The notes: a model not told the origin generated them from the sequence alone. A stretch of DNA of 17,417 nucleotides from Bog-473 sp035947875 (GCA_035947875.1 DASZJQ010000151.1:1-17417), one strand, 5' to 3'. Shown: positions 1 through 7,881, counted from the stretch's first letter. Made by a program: numbers and translations.

Positions 1-432
1 GTGGAGGCCTCGTCGACCCTGGCCGCCGCGCATCAACTCGTCCTCACCTCCGTGCGGCTTTCCCCGCCCGCGCTGCCGTCGCCCACGGGCGTCGCCACGC
101 CCGGCGTGTCGACCCTGACGCCCACCACCAATGTGACGGTCAGCGTGGTCCTCTCCAACCTGGGGACGGCGGACGAGCCCCGGGCCACGGTGCACATCAC
201 GCTGGCGGCCCAGGTCGGGGGCCGCACCACTGCGGTGACCCGGGTCGCCGCCGTGGGCGCCGCCCGGTCGGTCACCCTCGCCCCGGCGTTCTTCGGGGTC
301 ACGCCCGGGCGGAGCTACCAGCTCAGCATCGCCATCGCCCTCCCCGCGGCCCAGACTGTGACGACCGGCACCACCATCTCCGAGGTGCTGCAGGTCGCCC
401 CGACCACGCCGCCCACGACTGTGGCCAAGTGA
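1..432 (+). CDS. 3' end of an unidentified, probably secreted beta-sandwich protein
   Basis: An open frame enters from the left edge and ends with TGA at 430-432; the GTG at position 1 is probably coincidence, so the gene should be treated as 5'-truncated. The visible 143 residues are rich in Thr, Val, Ala and Pro. They read as alternating beta-strand segments (NVTVSVVLSNLGTADEPRA, then TVHITLAAQ), a pattern of CARDB-like or Ig-like extracellular domains. A Thr/Pro tail (PTTPPTT) precedes the C-terminal VAK. No membrane segment, sortase signal or catalytic motif is visible in this fragment. I do not recognise the family with certainty. A surface-exposed or periplasm-facing role is inference from composition only. 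A weak hairpin (ACGGC 432-436 with GCCGT 453-457) follows the stop but lacks a T-run. Confidence 0.55.
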   Translation: MEASSTLAAAHQLVLTSVRLSPPALPSPTGVATPGVSTLTPTTNVTVSVVLSNLGTADEPRATVHITLAAQVGGRTTAVTRVAAVGAARSVTLAPAFFGVTPGRSYQLSIAIALPAAQTVTTGTTISEVLQVAPTTPPTTVAK

Positions 433-482
433 CGGCGCCGAGGCCGCCGAGAGCCGTGTCGCCCTCGGTCCGGTCCTGGTCA

Positions 483-488
483 TAGGAT
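483..488 (+). promoter_or_regulatory. candidate -10 box (TAGGAT) for gltA
   Basis: TAGGAT fits the TAnnnT -10 pattern seen repeatedly in this window. It would start transcription near 495, giving a leader of about 35 nt that contains the GGAGG ribosome binding site at 516-520. No clear -35 hexamer is visible. Confidence 0.45.
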
Positions 489-530
489 CGACATCGAAAC
501 CACCCAGAAGGAATTGGAGGGGTCGCTCAC

Positions 531-1801
<1,271 letters not shown>

Positions 1802-1805
<4 letters not shown>

Positions 1806-2653
1806 TCGGGGAGGACCACCCGGACCAGGCCCTCCTGGACCAGCGACACGCACAGCTTGCCCGAACGGTCGAACAGGAAGCCGCGGGCCAGGCCGCGGCC
1901 CTGGGCGGCGACGGGGGAGTCGGTGTCGTAGAGCAGCCATTCGTCCGCCCGGAACGGTCGGTGGAACCACATGCAATGGTCCAGGCTGGCCCCCATGAAG
2001 GTGACGTCGTCCCAGCGGACGTCGTGCGGGGCCAAGATCGTGTCGAAGAGCGACATATCCGAGGCGTACGCCGCCACACAGGCGTGCAGGAGAGGGTCGT
2101 CGGGCAGTGTCCCGTCGGCCCTGATCCACAGCCGCTGGTAGGGCTCGCCCACCCCGTCGCGGTGCCAGGGCAGGCTGCCGATGTGGCGCTGATCGATGGG
2201 ATGGGGACGGTCGAACCAGTCCGCCAGTTCCTCCTTCCACGGTTCGAGGCGCTCGAAGAGCGGGGCCAGGGTCTCGGGGTCGGGCACGACGGGCATGGGG
2301 AATTGGTGGTCCAGGCCTTCCTCGTGATCGTGGAAGGAGGCGGACATGTTGAAGATGGCGCGACCGTGCTGCACCGCCACCACCCGCCGGGTGGTGAAGG
2401 AGCGCCCATCGCGGATCCGGTCCACTTCGTAAAGGATCGGCACGTTGGGATCACCGGGCCGTAGGAAGTAGGCGTGCAACGAGTGGACCCGGCCGTGCTC
2501 GACCGTGCGCCCGGCCGCCATGAGGGCCTGCCCGGCCACCTGGCCCCCGAAGACGCGTTGGCGCTCTTCGTGGGGTTGGATGCCGCGGAAGATATTCACC
2601 TCGATAGGTTCGAGATCCAGCAGGTTGACGAGGAACTCGAGGGAAGCGCTCAT
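1802..2653 (-). CDS. tesB: acyl-CoA thioesterase II (TesB family, double hot-dog)
   Basis: Hydrolyses acyl-CoA to free acid and CoA. The chosen ATG at 2653 gives 283 residues, close to E. coli TesB (286); a GTG at 2680 would add nine residues that do not look conserved. TesB landmarks are present: an N-terminal FRG at 22-24 followed by VFGGQVAGQAL, HSLHAYFLRPGD in the first hot-dog, and SLDHCMWFHRPF plus VQEG in the second. The established E. coli triad Asp204/Thr228/Gln278 aligns with Asp199, Ser223 and Gln273, so Thr is conservatively replaced by Ser. The gene converges on gltA with overlapping stop codons and is divergent from the GH1 gene, with a 74-nt gap between the start codons. No strong ribosome binding site is visible upstream of either start, suggesting leaderless or weakly led translation. 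Confidence 0.93.
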
Positions 2654-2711
2654 GCGCCCATGTTCGCAGGCCGGTGTCACCGCCGACGCCCGACACGGGA
2701 ACGCCGATCCC

Positions 2712-2719
2712 GCTACCGT
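2712..2719 (+). promoter_or_regulatory. candidate extended -10 (GCTACCGT) of the GH1 gene
   Basis: TACCGT at 2714-2719, preceded by GC, lies 8 nt before the ATG at 2728. That spacing puts the transcription start at or next to the start codon, the arrangement of a leaderless mRNA. No Shine-Dalgarno sequence precedes the ATG, which agrees with this reading. Confidence 0.5.
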
Positions 2720-2727
2720 GCGCCACC

Positions 2728-3942
2728 ATGACCACAGCGCGCGACACCGCCGGCGAGAAGCGCCTCGAATTCCCCGAAGGGTTCACCTGGGGCGTGGCCA
2801 CGGCGGCGCATCAGATCGAGGGCGGCAACGTCAACAACGACTGGTGGGCCTGGGAGCACGATCCGGATTCGGGGACCGTGGCGTCCAGCGGCGATGCCTG
2901 CGACTCGTTCCATCGGTGGCGCGAGGACGTCGACCTGGTCGGCGAACTGGGTTTGACGGCCTACCGATTTTCGCTCGAGTGGAGCCGGATCGAGCCCGCC
3001 GAAGGGGAGTTCTCCCTGGCCGCCCTCGAGCACTACCGGCGGATGTGCGCCGCCTGCCACGGGCGAGGGGTGCTGCCGGTGGTCACCTTCCACCACTTCA
3101 CCACGCCCCTGTGGCTGGCCGGGCGCGGGGGCTGGGAGGCACCCGACGCCCCCGAGTGCTTCGCCCGCTTCGTGACCAGGGCGGCGGCGTATCTGGGCGA
3201 TCTGATCGGGTGGGCCTGCACCATCAACGAGCCCAACGTGGTCGGGGTGATGGGCTACTTCCAGGGCCAGTACCCGCCCGGGGTCAAGGACGACTTTTTC
3301 CGTTTCACCGCGGTCAACGAGGCCATGGTCCGGGCCCATCGCCTGGCCGTGGAGGCCCTGCGGTCCGGGCCCGGGGATTACCCGGTCGGGCTCACCCTCT
3401 CCATGGCGGAGATCACAGCGGAGGCAGGCGGCGAGTCGCTGCGCGACGCGGCCGAGGAGGTACTGGAGAACACCTTCCTGCGAGCCACCGACGGTGACGA
3501 CTTCGTGGGGGTCCAGTGCTACACCCGCATGCACTTCGGCCCTGACGGCCAGGCGCCCAACGATCCCAGCGTGCCGGTGACGCAGATGGACGACGAACGC
3601 TGGCCCCGGGCGGTCGAGTTCTGCGTGCGACGCGCCGCCGCGATCAGTGGTCGACCGGTCGTGGTCACCGAGAACGGCATCGCCACGGCCGACGACGCCG
3701 ACCGCGTTGCCTTCTTGCGCGAGGCCATCGAGAGCGCCCACCGCTGCCTGGCCGAGGGCATCGACCTGCGGGGCTATTTCGTCTGGAGCCTGCTCGACAA
3801 CTTCGAGTGGCATCTGGGCTACGGGCCGCAGTTCGGGCTGGTGTCGGTGGCCCCGGGTACGTTCGAGCGCCGACCCAAGCCGAGCGCCTACTGGTTTGGG
3901 CAGGTGGCACGGGCCAACGGGTTGGTCCCAGGCCGCACCTAG
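2728..3942 (+). CDS. glycoside hydrolase family 1 (beta-glucosidase-like)
   Basis: A retaining beta-glycosidase of the (beta/alpha)8-barrel GH1 family; the substrate cannot be read from the sequence. Starting at ATG 2728 the protein has 404 residues, somewhat short for GH1 (commonly 440-480). The N-terminal GH1 signature reads FTWGVATAAHQIEGG. The acid/base Glu168 sits in TINEPN and the nucleophile Glu315 in VTENG. The late aglycone/subsite motif WSLLDNFEWHLGY is intact. The usual NYYTR segment around the barrel's middle is VQCYTR here, a divergent subgroup. No signal peptide, so probably cytoplasmic, acting on imported or internal glycosides. A GTG at 2674 would extend the frame, but it lies upstream of the TACCGT box and the added residues are unlike GH1. 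It is divergent from tesB, and the GtrA gene follows after 44 nt with its own promoter-like box. Confidence 0.9.
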   Translation: MTTARDTAGEKRLEFPEGFTWGVATAAHQIEGGNVNNDWWAWEHDPDSGTVASSGDACDSFHRWREDVDLVGELGLTAYRFSLEWSRIEPAEGEFSLAALEHYRRMCAACHGRGVLPVVTFHHFTTPLWLAGRGGWEAPDAPECFARFVTRAAAYLGDLIGWACTINEPNVVGVMGYFQGQYPPGVKDDFFRFTAVNEAMVRAHRLAVEALRSGPGDYPVGLTLSMAEITAEAGGESLRDAAEEVLENTFLRATDGDDFVGVQCYTRMHFGPDGQAPNDPSVPVTQMDDERWPRAVEFCVRRAAAISGRPVVVTENGIATADDADRVAFLREAIESAHRCLAEGIDLRGYFVWSLLDNFEWHLGYGPQFGLVSVAPGTFERRPKPSAYWFGQVARANGLVPGRT

Positions 3943-3972
3943 GCGGCCCCCAGGAGACCAAATGATCCTCGG

Positions 3973-3980
3973 GCTAATGT
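3973..3980 (+). promoter_or_regulatory. candidate extended -10 (GCTAATGT) of the gtrA-family gene
   Basis: TAATGT at 3975-3980, with GC in front, ends 6 nt before the GTG start at 3987. This is the leaderless layout, and no ribosome binding site is positioned for that GTG. Confidence 0.55.
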
Positions 3981-3986
3981 GGCCTC

Positions 3987-4580
3987 GTGCTCGACCGGCT
4001 CCACGCTTTGTATGCCTGGTTGCACACCCACGAAGGTCGCAAGGTCTTCCGCTACTCGATGGTGTCGGTCATCTCGACCGTGGTGTCGCTGGTCGTCATC
4101 GCGCTGGTCTTCGGCGTCTTCCACGTCTGGTCCTCCGAAGTGGTGGCCACCGTCTTCGGGAACGCGGTCGCCACCATCCCGTCCTATTGGCTCAATCGTC
4201 GTTGGGCCTGGGGCAAGACCGGGCGATCCCACGTCATGAAGGAAATCGTCCCGTTCTGGACGATGGCGGCGCTCGGCATCGCCTTTTCCATCATCGGGGC
4301 CGGGGTGGCTCATCACATCGGCGTCAAGTACGGCCTCAGCCACGCCGAATTGACGGTGGTCGTCCTCGCGGCCAACGTGATCTCGTTCGCGGTCTTCTGG
4401 GTGGCCAAGCTGGTGGTCTTCAACAAGATGTTCAAGGTTGAATTGTCGGAATTCGATGAGCACCTGAAGGCCGAGGAAGCGGTGGAGGAAGCCGTGGAGC
4501 ACACCGCCACCCCGTCGGCCTCGCCCACGCCCTCGGCCTCGCCCTCGGGGCCGGGCTCGGGGTCCGGCGGCGCCGCTTAG
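3987..4580 (+). CDS. GtrA-family four-helix membrane protein
   Basis: GtrA-like proteins are small polytopic membrane proteins linked to movement of polyprenyl-phosphate sugars or to envelope polysaccharide synthesis; the exact substrate here is unknown. The 197 residues contain four hydrophobic stretches near 24-45, 52-68, 88-110 and 121-147. The family's conserved stretch (NAVATIPSYWLNRRWAWG, residues 59-76) lies after helix 2. After an acidic linker (residues 152-172), a low-complexity Ser/Pro/Gly/Ala tail (173-197) is encoded partly by an imperfect 18-bp repeat. The GTG start is supported by a -10-like box 6 nt upstream. The TAG stop (4578-4580) overlaps the TAA of the convergent yajQ gene. 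A functional tie to the nearby MptB-like mannosyltransferase, which needs a polyprenyl-phosphate mannose donor, is plausible but inferred. Confidence 0.85.
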   Translation: MLDRLHALYAWLHTHEGRKVFRYSMVSVISTVVSLVVIALVFGVFHVWSSEVVATVFGNAVATIPSYWLNRRWAWGKTGRSHVMKEIVPFWTMAALGIAFSIIGAGVAHHIGVKYGLSHAELTVVVLAANVISFAVFWVAKLVVFNKMFKVELSEFDEHLKAEEAVEEAVEHTATPSASPTPSASPSGPGSGSGGAA

Positions 4581-5065
4581 TCGCGGAAATTGTTGAACTG
4601 CAGGGGGATGCCGAAGTCCGCTTCCTTGCAGGCGGTGATGACGGCTTGGAGGTCATCGCGCTTCTTGCCCGTGACCCGGAGTTGATCGCCCTGGGTCTGT
4701 GACGACACCCCTTTGAGTCCCAATTCCTTGATGAATTTGTTCAGCTTCTTGGCGTGATCCTGGGAGATGCCGGCCCGAATGGCGATCTTCTGGCGGGCGG
4801 TGCCCTTGTGGGCCTCCTCGATCTTGGCGTCCTCAAAGGCCTTGAGCGAGACATGACGCTTGACCAATTTCTCGTCGAGGACTTGGTGCAGGGCCCGCAG
4901 ACGATCCTCGGTCGAGGAGGCGAGCACCAGTTCCTCCTCGCTCCACGCAACGGACGAGTCGGTGTTCTTGAAGTCGAATCGGGTGGCCGCTTCCCGGTTG
5001 GCCTGGTCGACCGCGTTGCGCACTTCTTGCATATCGACCTCGGAGACAATGTCGAAGGTAGGCAT
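4577..5065 (-). CDS. yajQ: YajQ/UPF0234 family nucleotide-binding protein
   Basis: The 162-residue protein matches the YajQ (UPF0234) family, with two ferredoxin-like RRM-type domains reported to bind nucleic acid or nucleotides, including cyclic-di-GMP in some species. Its role in actinobacteria is not settled. Family features visible are the start (PTFDIVSEVDMQEVRNA), the FDFKNTDSSV segment, KRHVSLKAFE, the GISQDHAKK motif and the ending FGIPLQFNNFRD. Length is typical. The ATG at 5065 is preceded, 7 nt away, by TACGCT on the same strand (plus-strand 5073-5078), again a leaderless arrangement without a ribosome binding site. It is convergent with the GtrA gene, sharing overlapping stop codons (4577-4580), and divergent from tRNA-Tyr. 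Cytoplasmic. Confidence 0.94.
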   Translation of the reverse strand: MPTFDIVSEVDMQEVRNAVDQANREAATRFDFKNTDSSVAWSEEELVLASSTEDRLRALHQVLDEKLVKRHVSLKAFEDAKIEEAHKGTARQKIAIRAGISQDHAKKLNKFIKELGLKGVSSQTQGDQLRVTGKKRDDLQAVITACKEADFGIPLQFNNFRD

Positions 5066-5072
5066 GGGCGCC

Positions 5073-5078
5073 AGCGTA
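5073..5078 (-). promoter_or_regulatory. candidate -10 box (TACGCT) of yajQ
   Basis: Reading the minus strand, TACGCT ends 7 nt before the yajQ ATG and is preceded by GG. The spacing suggests transcription begins at the start codon. Confidence 0.5.
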
Positions 5079-5113
5079 CCGGTCGGCCGTGGGCCGCCAG
5101 GGCTCCCGGTCGG

Positions 5114-5121
5114 GCTATCCT
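5114..5121 (+). promoter_or_regulatory. candidate extended -10 (GCTATCCT) of tRNA-Tyr
   Basis: TATCCT at 5116-5121, preceded by GC, lies 10 nt before the mature 5' end of tRNA-Tyr. It would give a very short 5' precursor of a few bases. Confidence 0.5.
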
Positions 5122-5131
5122 CGCCCGCTGC

Positions 5132-5214
5132 GGGTCGGTGTCCGAGTGGCCAAAGGAAACAGGCTGTAAACCTGTCGGTTAACGCCTACGGAGGTTCGAA
5201 TCCTCCCCGGCCCA
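5132..5214 (+). tRNA. tRNA-Tyr (GTA)
   Basis: Acceptor strand GGGTCGG (5132-5138) pairs with CCGGCCC (5207-5213), with one T-G pair. The anticodon stem ACAGG/CCTGT encloses loop CTGTAAA with anticodon GTA at 5166-5168. The T arm is GGAGG-TTCGAAT-CCTCC. The long variable arm between anticodon and T stems makes it a class II tRNA, as expected for bacterial tRNA-Tyr. The discriminator is A, and the CCA end is not encoded. Confidence 0.96.
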
Positions 5215-5230
5215 CGCAAATGCAAGGTGC

Positions 5231-5268
5231 CAGGTGGTGCTGAGCCCATACTCTTGCGCGACCACCTG
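5231..5268. repeat. perfect 8-bp inverted repeat around the mptB -35 region
   Basis: CAGGTGGT (5231-5238) and ACCACCTG (5261-5268) are exact reverse complements separated by 22 nt. The right arm lies between the candidate -35 (5254-5259) and -10 (5276-5281) of the next gene. It could be a split operator, or a stem-loop in read-through RNA from tRNA-Tyr; no T-run follows, so a terminator is unlikely. Confidence 0.5.
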
Positions 5269-5281
5269 AGGTCGTTACAAT
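5254..5281 (+). promoter_or_regulatory. candidate sigma-70-type promoter of the mptB-like gene
   Basis: TTGCGC at 5254-5259, a 16-nt spacer and TACAAT at 5276-5281 form one of the two best -35/-10 pairs in the window. Transcription would start near 5288, leaving a leader of about 100 nt if translation begins at GTG 5390. Confidence 0.6.
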
Positions 5282-5389
5282 GAGATTTCGGATTGGTTGC
5301 GGACGCCTGTGTGTCGGCATGCCCCCCCTCCGCCTACCGGCCCGTCGGCCCGGTGCGTGCGGCAAGCGAAAAGCGAGACGGACGACCAA

Positions 5390-7054
5390 GTGGACCAACG
5401 GATAGCCACAGCTGCAACCGCAGTCATGGAGCGGGTGCAATCACGGGCGCAGCGCTTGGGCATGGTGGCCGACGGGATGCGTCTCCGTGTCGCCCCCCGC
5501 CTGGCGCTCTCCGAACGAGCCGAAGCTGACGACGCCGCCGCGGTCGATTGGCGCGTGCTCCGCCGACCGGCGCTCCTCGGCTTTCTCGCCATCTTGTCCG
5601 TGAGCATCGGGGCGTCGCTGCCCGGCTCGCCCTTCAAGCTCGAGATGGCGGGAACCTGGTTCTTCGGGGAGCCCTCGGTCTTCAACCCCGAGCAGGTCCT
5701 CCTGCTGCTCCCGGGCTTGGTGGCCGTCTACGGCGGGATGCTCCTCTTCGTCCGGGTCTGGTACGGCCTGTTCCAGACGCTGCGCCACCGCCCCGGTGTC
5801 CCGATCCGCCCGTTGGCCTGGATGCTGGCGGCCTGGATCGTCCCCCTCCTCATGGTGGCGCCGCTCTTCAGCCGCGACGTCTTCTCCTACGCCGCCCAGG
5901 GCGAGATGATGAGCCACCACATCAATCCCTACCTCTACGGTCCGGGGACCATCGGCTCGGGCCAATTCGTGAACCCGGTCGACGCCCTGTGGAAGAACAC
6001 CCCGGCTCCGTACGGTCCGTTGTTCTTGATGGTGGACGGCTGGTTCGCCTCGGCCAGTGGGCACAACGCCATGGTCACCGTCCTCTTCCTGCGCCTGCTC
6101 TCGGTGGTGGGCGTGGGCCTCATCGCCTACTGCATCCCCAAGCTGGCCCGGGCCTACGGACGCGACCCGGCCTCCGCCTTCGTGCTGGCCGTGCTCAACC
6201 CCCTGACCCTGCTGGCGCTGATCGGAGGGGTGCACAACGACGCCATCATGGTCGGGTTGCTGGTCGCCGGCATTACCGCGGCCAAGCTCAAACACCCGGT
6301 ATGGGGCGTGATCCTGTGCACCATGGCGGCCGCCATCAAGGTGCCGGCGGCCATGGGCATCATCTACGTCGCCTGGGGCTGGGCCGGGTCCGGCGTGACC
6401 TGGCGGGAGCGGGTGCGGCCACTGGTCAAGGCGGCGCTGATCGCCCTGGCGGTGATGACGGCGTTCTCCCTGATCTCCGGCCTCGGCTATGGCTGGATCG
6501 CCAACCTGGGCACTCCGGGCACCGTCCGCTCCTGGATGGCCCCGGCCACCGGGCTCGGCCTGGTGATCAGCGGGGGCCTCCATGTGCTGGGGGTCGGCGT
6601 CGGCCTCGGCGGTGTCCTCACCGTCACCCGCCTGCTCGGGCTCCTGTCGGCCGTCGGTGTCGCCGTCTACTGCCTCAAACACAGTCAACGGCTGGGCATC
6701 TTGAACGCGCTGGGCATCTCCTTGTTGATGTTCGTCTTGCTCGGACCGGTGGTGCAGCCCTGGTACCTGACCTGGGGCATCATATTGATGGCGCCCGTGG
6801 TCACCGGGCGGATGCTGACCCTGGTGTTGGGGCTTTCAGTGGTGGCGCCCTTCATCGGGCTCACCGGCGGCGCGTCGCTTCTCCATCAGCTCGTGCTCAC
6901 CAACCCGGCCAGCATGGTGGCGGCCGTCGTGGTCCTGTGGGGCGTCGCCATGTTCCCGCTCGGCAAGTGGACCACCTCATGGCGCATGATCGACACCTCC
7001 CGGGTGACTCCGAGCCCCCGGCTGGCCTCGAGTCAACCCTCCGGTCCGGGCTGA
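5390..7054 (+). CDS. mptB: polyprenol-phosphate-mannose-dependent mannosyltransferase, MptB-like (GT-C fold)
   Basis: MptB-type enzymes are multi-pass GT-C glycosyltransferases that add alpha-1,6-mannose from polyprenyl-phosphate mannose to lipoglycan backbones on the outer face of the membrane. From GTG 5390 the protein has 554 residues with about a dozen hydrophobic segments. Family landmarks are the loop motif FSRDVFSYAAQGE with Asp163, INPYLYGP, TPAPYGPLF, a GVHNDA motif with Asp284, and QPWYLTWG at 456-463. The start is uncertain. The frame is open back to a TTG at 5297, and an ATG lies at 5426. GTG 5390 was chosen for a weak GGA 7 nt upstream and family-like length. The gene faces the GNAT gene; a short repeat array covers the stop. 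The donor pathway is not in the window, so the acceptor and linkage are inferred from the family. Confidence 0.82.
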   Translation: MDQRIATAATAVMERVQSRAQRLGMVADGMRLRVAPRLALSERAEADDAAAVDWRVLRRPALLGFLAILSVSIGASLPGSPFKLEMAGTWFFGEPSVFNPEQVLLLLPGLVAVYGGMLLFVRVWYGLFQTLRHRPGVPIRPLAWMLAAWIVPLLMVAPLFSRDVFSYAAQGEMMSHHINPYLYGPGTIGSGQFVNPVDALWKNTPAPYGPLFLMVDGWFASASGHNAMVTVLFLRLLSVVGVGLIAYCIPKLARAYGRDPASAFVLAVLNPLTLLALIGGVHNDAIMVGLLVAGITAAKLKHPVWGVILCTMAAAIKVPAAMGIIYVAWGWAGSGVTWRERVRPLVKAALIALAVMTAFSLISGLGYGWIANLGTPGTVRSWMAPATGLGLVISGGLHVLGVGVGLGGVLTVTRLLGLLSAVGVAVYCLKHSQRLGILNALGISLLMFVLLGPVVQPWYLTWGIILMAPVVTGRMLTLVLGLSVVAPFIGLTGGASLLHQLVLTNPASMVAAVVVLWGVAMFPLGKWTTSWRMIDTSRVTPSPRLASSQPSGPG

Positions 7055-7110
7055 ACGTCCGGGCTAACAGTCCGGGCTGACCTACAGATAGTCCCGGCTG
7101 ACCTACAGGA
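7044..7110. repeat. four copies of an 11-bp core (GTCCGGGCTGA) across two convergent stop codons
   Basis: Copies begin at 7044, 7057, 7070 and 7091. The first and third are GTCCGGGCTGA, the second has A at position 10 and the fourth has C at position 6. The last two copies extend into 21-bp units (7069-7089 and 7090-7110) that match at 18 of 21 positions. The first copy supplies the TGA of the mptB-like gene, and the last contains the stop of the convergent GNAT gene (7103-7105). No clear terminator hairpin is seen. Confidence 0.7.
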
Positions 7111-7624
7111 CGCGCTGGAGTTCGACCACGTCCAGCCACTGACGGTGCTTGCGGCCCACTTCGCGCTCCACGCCCACCAACTCGAATCCGGCGGCGCGGT
7201 GCAGCCCGATCGACGTCTCGTTGTGGCCGGCGATGCGAGCGATGAGCGAGTGGAACCCGTGCCCGCGGGCCAGGGTCAGCAGCTCGTCGAGGAGGGCGCG
7301 ACCGATGCCGTTGCCCCGGTGATCGCCGTCGACGTAGAGCGAGTTCTCGGCCGTGGCCGCATAACCCGGGCGCTCGCGGTAGACCGAGAGTGACCCGAAG
7401 CCGAGCACGATCTCGCCCTCGGCGCCCACGTGGCCCCGGGTGACCCCGGGCCCCTCGACCGCCACGATGGCCGGGTGCACGCCCCGGTGCTCGTCCAGCC
7501 AGGCCGCCTGTTCGGCCGGCGTGCGCGGCACCATGTCGAACGTGTTGGTGCTGCCGAGTACCTCCACGTTGTAGATCGCCCTGATGGCGTCGGCGTCATC
7601 CGGGGCGGCCAAGCGCGTACGCAC
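7103..7624 (-). CDS. GNAT-family N-acetyltransferase, phosphinothricin acetyltransferase-like
   Basis: Transfers an acetyl group from acetyl-CoA to an amine; relatives act on phosphinothricin, methionine sulfoximine or similar amino acids, but the substrate here is unknown. The GTG at 7624 gives 173 residues, the usual length of this subgroup. The N-terminus (TRLAAPDDADAIRAIYN) and the following NTFDMVPRT segment match the phosphinothricin-type branch. The acetyl-CoA pyrophosphate loop HRGNGIG is at 102-108, after the SLYVDGD strand, and NETSIGLHRAAGF covers motif B. The frame continues upstream to 7714, but that extension would overlap the probable tRNA-Thr promoter. A TACCAT box ends 6 nt before GTG 7624, supporting a leaderless start there. 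The gene converges on the mptB-like gene. Confidence 0.88.
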   Translation of the reverse strand: MRTRLAAPDDADAIRAIYNVEVLGSTNTFDMVPRTPAEQAAWLDEHRGVHPAIVAVEGPGVTRGHVGAEGEIVLGFGSLSVYRERPGYAATAENSLYVDGDHRGNGIGRALLDELLTLARGHGFHSLIARIAGHNETSIGLHRAAGFELVGVEREVGRKHRQWLDVVELQRVL

Positions 7625-7630
7625 AGGCGG

Positions 7631-7636
7631 ATGGTA
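7631..7636 (-). promoter_or_regulatory. candidate -10 box (TACCAT) of the GNAT gene
   Basis: On the minus strand TACCAT ends 6 nt before GTG 7624, again the leaderless spacing. It also argues against starting this gene at upstream codons. Confidence 0.5.
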
Positions 7637-7688
7637 CCGTCGCCGCGTCGTTTCGCCGATGCCGGTCGGCGTCGTCGGCCCGGCTCTG

Positions 7689-7696
7689 GCTATCAT
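7689..7696 (+). promoter_or_regulatory. candidate extended -10 (GCTATCAT) for tRNA-Thr, tRNA-Met and rpmG
   Basis: TATCAT at 7691-7696 is preceded by GC and lies 28 nt before tRNA-Thr. The two tRNAs and rpmG follow with gaps of 7 and 42 nt and no other promoter-like box, so they are probably one transcript. Confidence 0.5.
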
Positions 7697-7724
7697 TGAC
7701 GGTTCGCGGCTCAACGGTCGTGGT

Positions 7725-7797
7725 GCCTCCTTAGCTCAGTCGGTAGAGCACAGCCATGGTAAGGCTGGGGTCGTCAGTTCAATTCTGACAGGAGGCT
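7725..7797 (+). tRNA. tRNA-Thr (GGT)
   Basis: GCCTCCT (7725-7731) pairs with AGGAGGC (7790-7796), with T as discriminator. The anticodon arm is CAGCC-ATGGTAA-GGCTG with anticodon GGT, and the T arm is GTCAG-TTCAATT-CTGAC. CCA is not encoded. Confidence 0.96.
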
Positions 7798-7804
7798 CGC
7801 CCTT

Positions 7805-7881
7805 GGCGGCGTAGCTCAGTTGGTCAGAGCACACGGCTCATAATCGTGTTGTCGCGGGTTCGAGTCCCGCCGCCGCTACCA
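7805..7881 (+). tRNA. tRNA-Met (CAT), elongator type
   Basis: GGCGGCG (7805-7811) pairs with CGCCGCT (7871-7877), with a G-T first pair. The anticodon stem CACGG/TCGTG holds loop CTCATAA with CAT. It lacks the three G-C pairs of an initiator tRNA, so elongator Met is preferred; a CAT tRNA read as isoleucine after lysidine modification is less likely given the acceptor sequence. CCA is encoded at 7879-7881, unlike the other three tRNAs here. Confidence 0.92.

Noticed and set aside
3647..4441. 264-residue plus-strand frame bridging the GH1 end and the gtrA gene
   Set aside because: An ATG at 3962 in this frame has GGAG upstream, which made it briefly attractive, but the translation is Arg/Gly-rich shadow and the GtrA frame is clearly the coding one.
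5231..5268. Rho-independent terminator for tRNA-Tyr
   Set aside because: The stem is only 8 bp with a 22-nt loop and no T-run follows, so it is listed as an inverted repeat instead.
5441..6688. 415-residue open frame antisense to the mptB-like gene
   Set aside because: Its composition (His, Gly, Gln, Asp-rich with no domain) is that of a high-GC shadow frame, while the plus strand encodes a coherent multi-pass protein with family motifs.
7044..7110. CRISPR-like array
   Set aside because: The unit is 11 bp with 2-10 nt between copies, far too short for CRISPR, and no cas genes are present.
7584..7814. Plus-strand 76-residue frame over the GNAT 5' end and tRNA-Thr
   Set aside because: It runs through the whole tRNA-Thr gene and is opposite the GNAT start, so it is not a gene.
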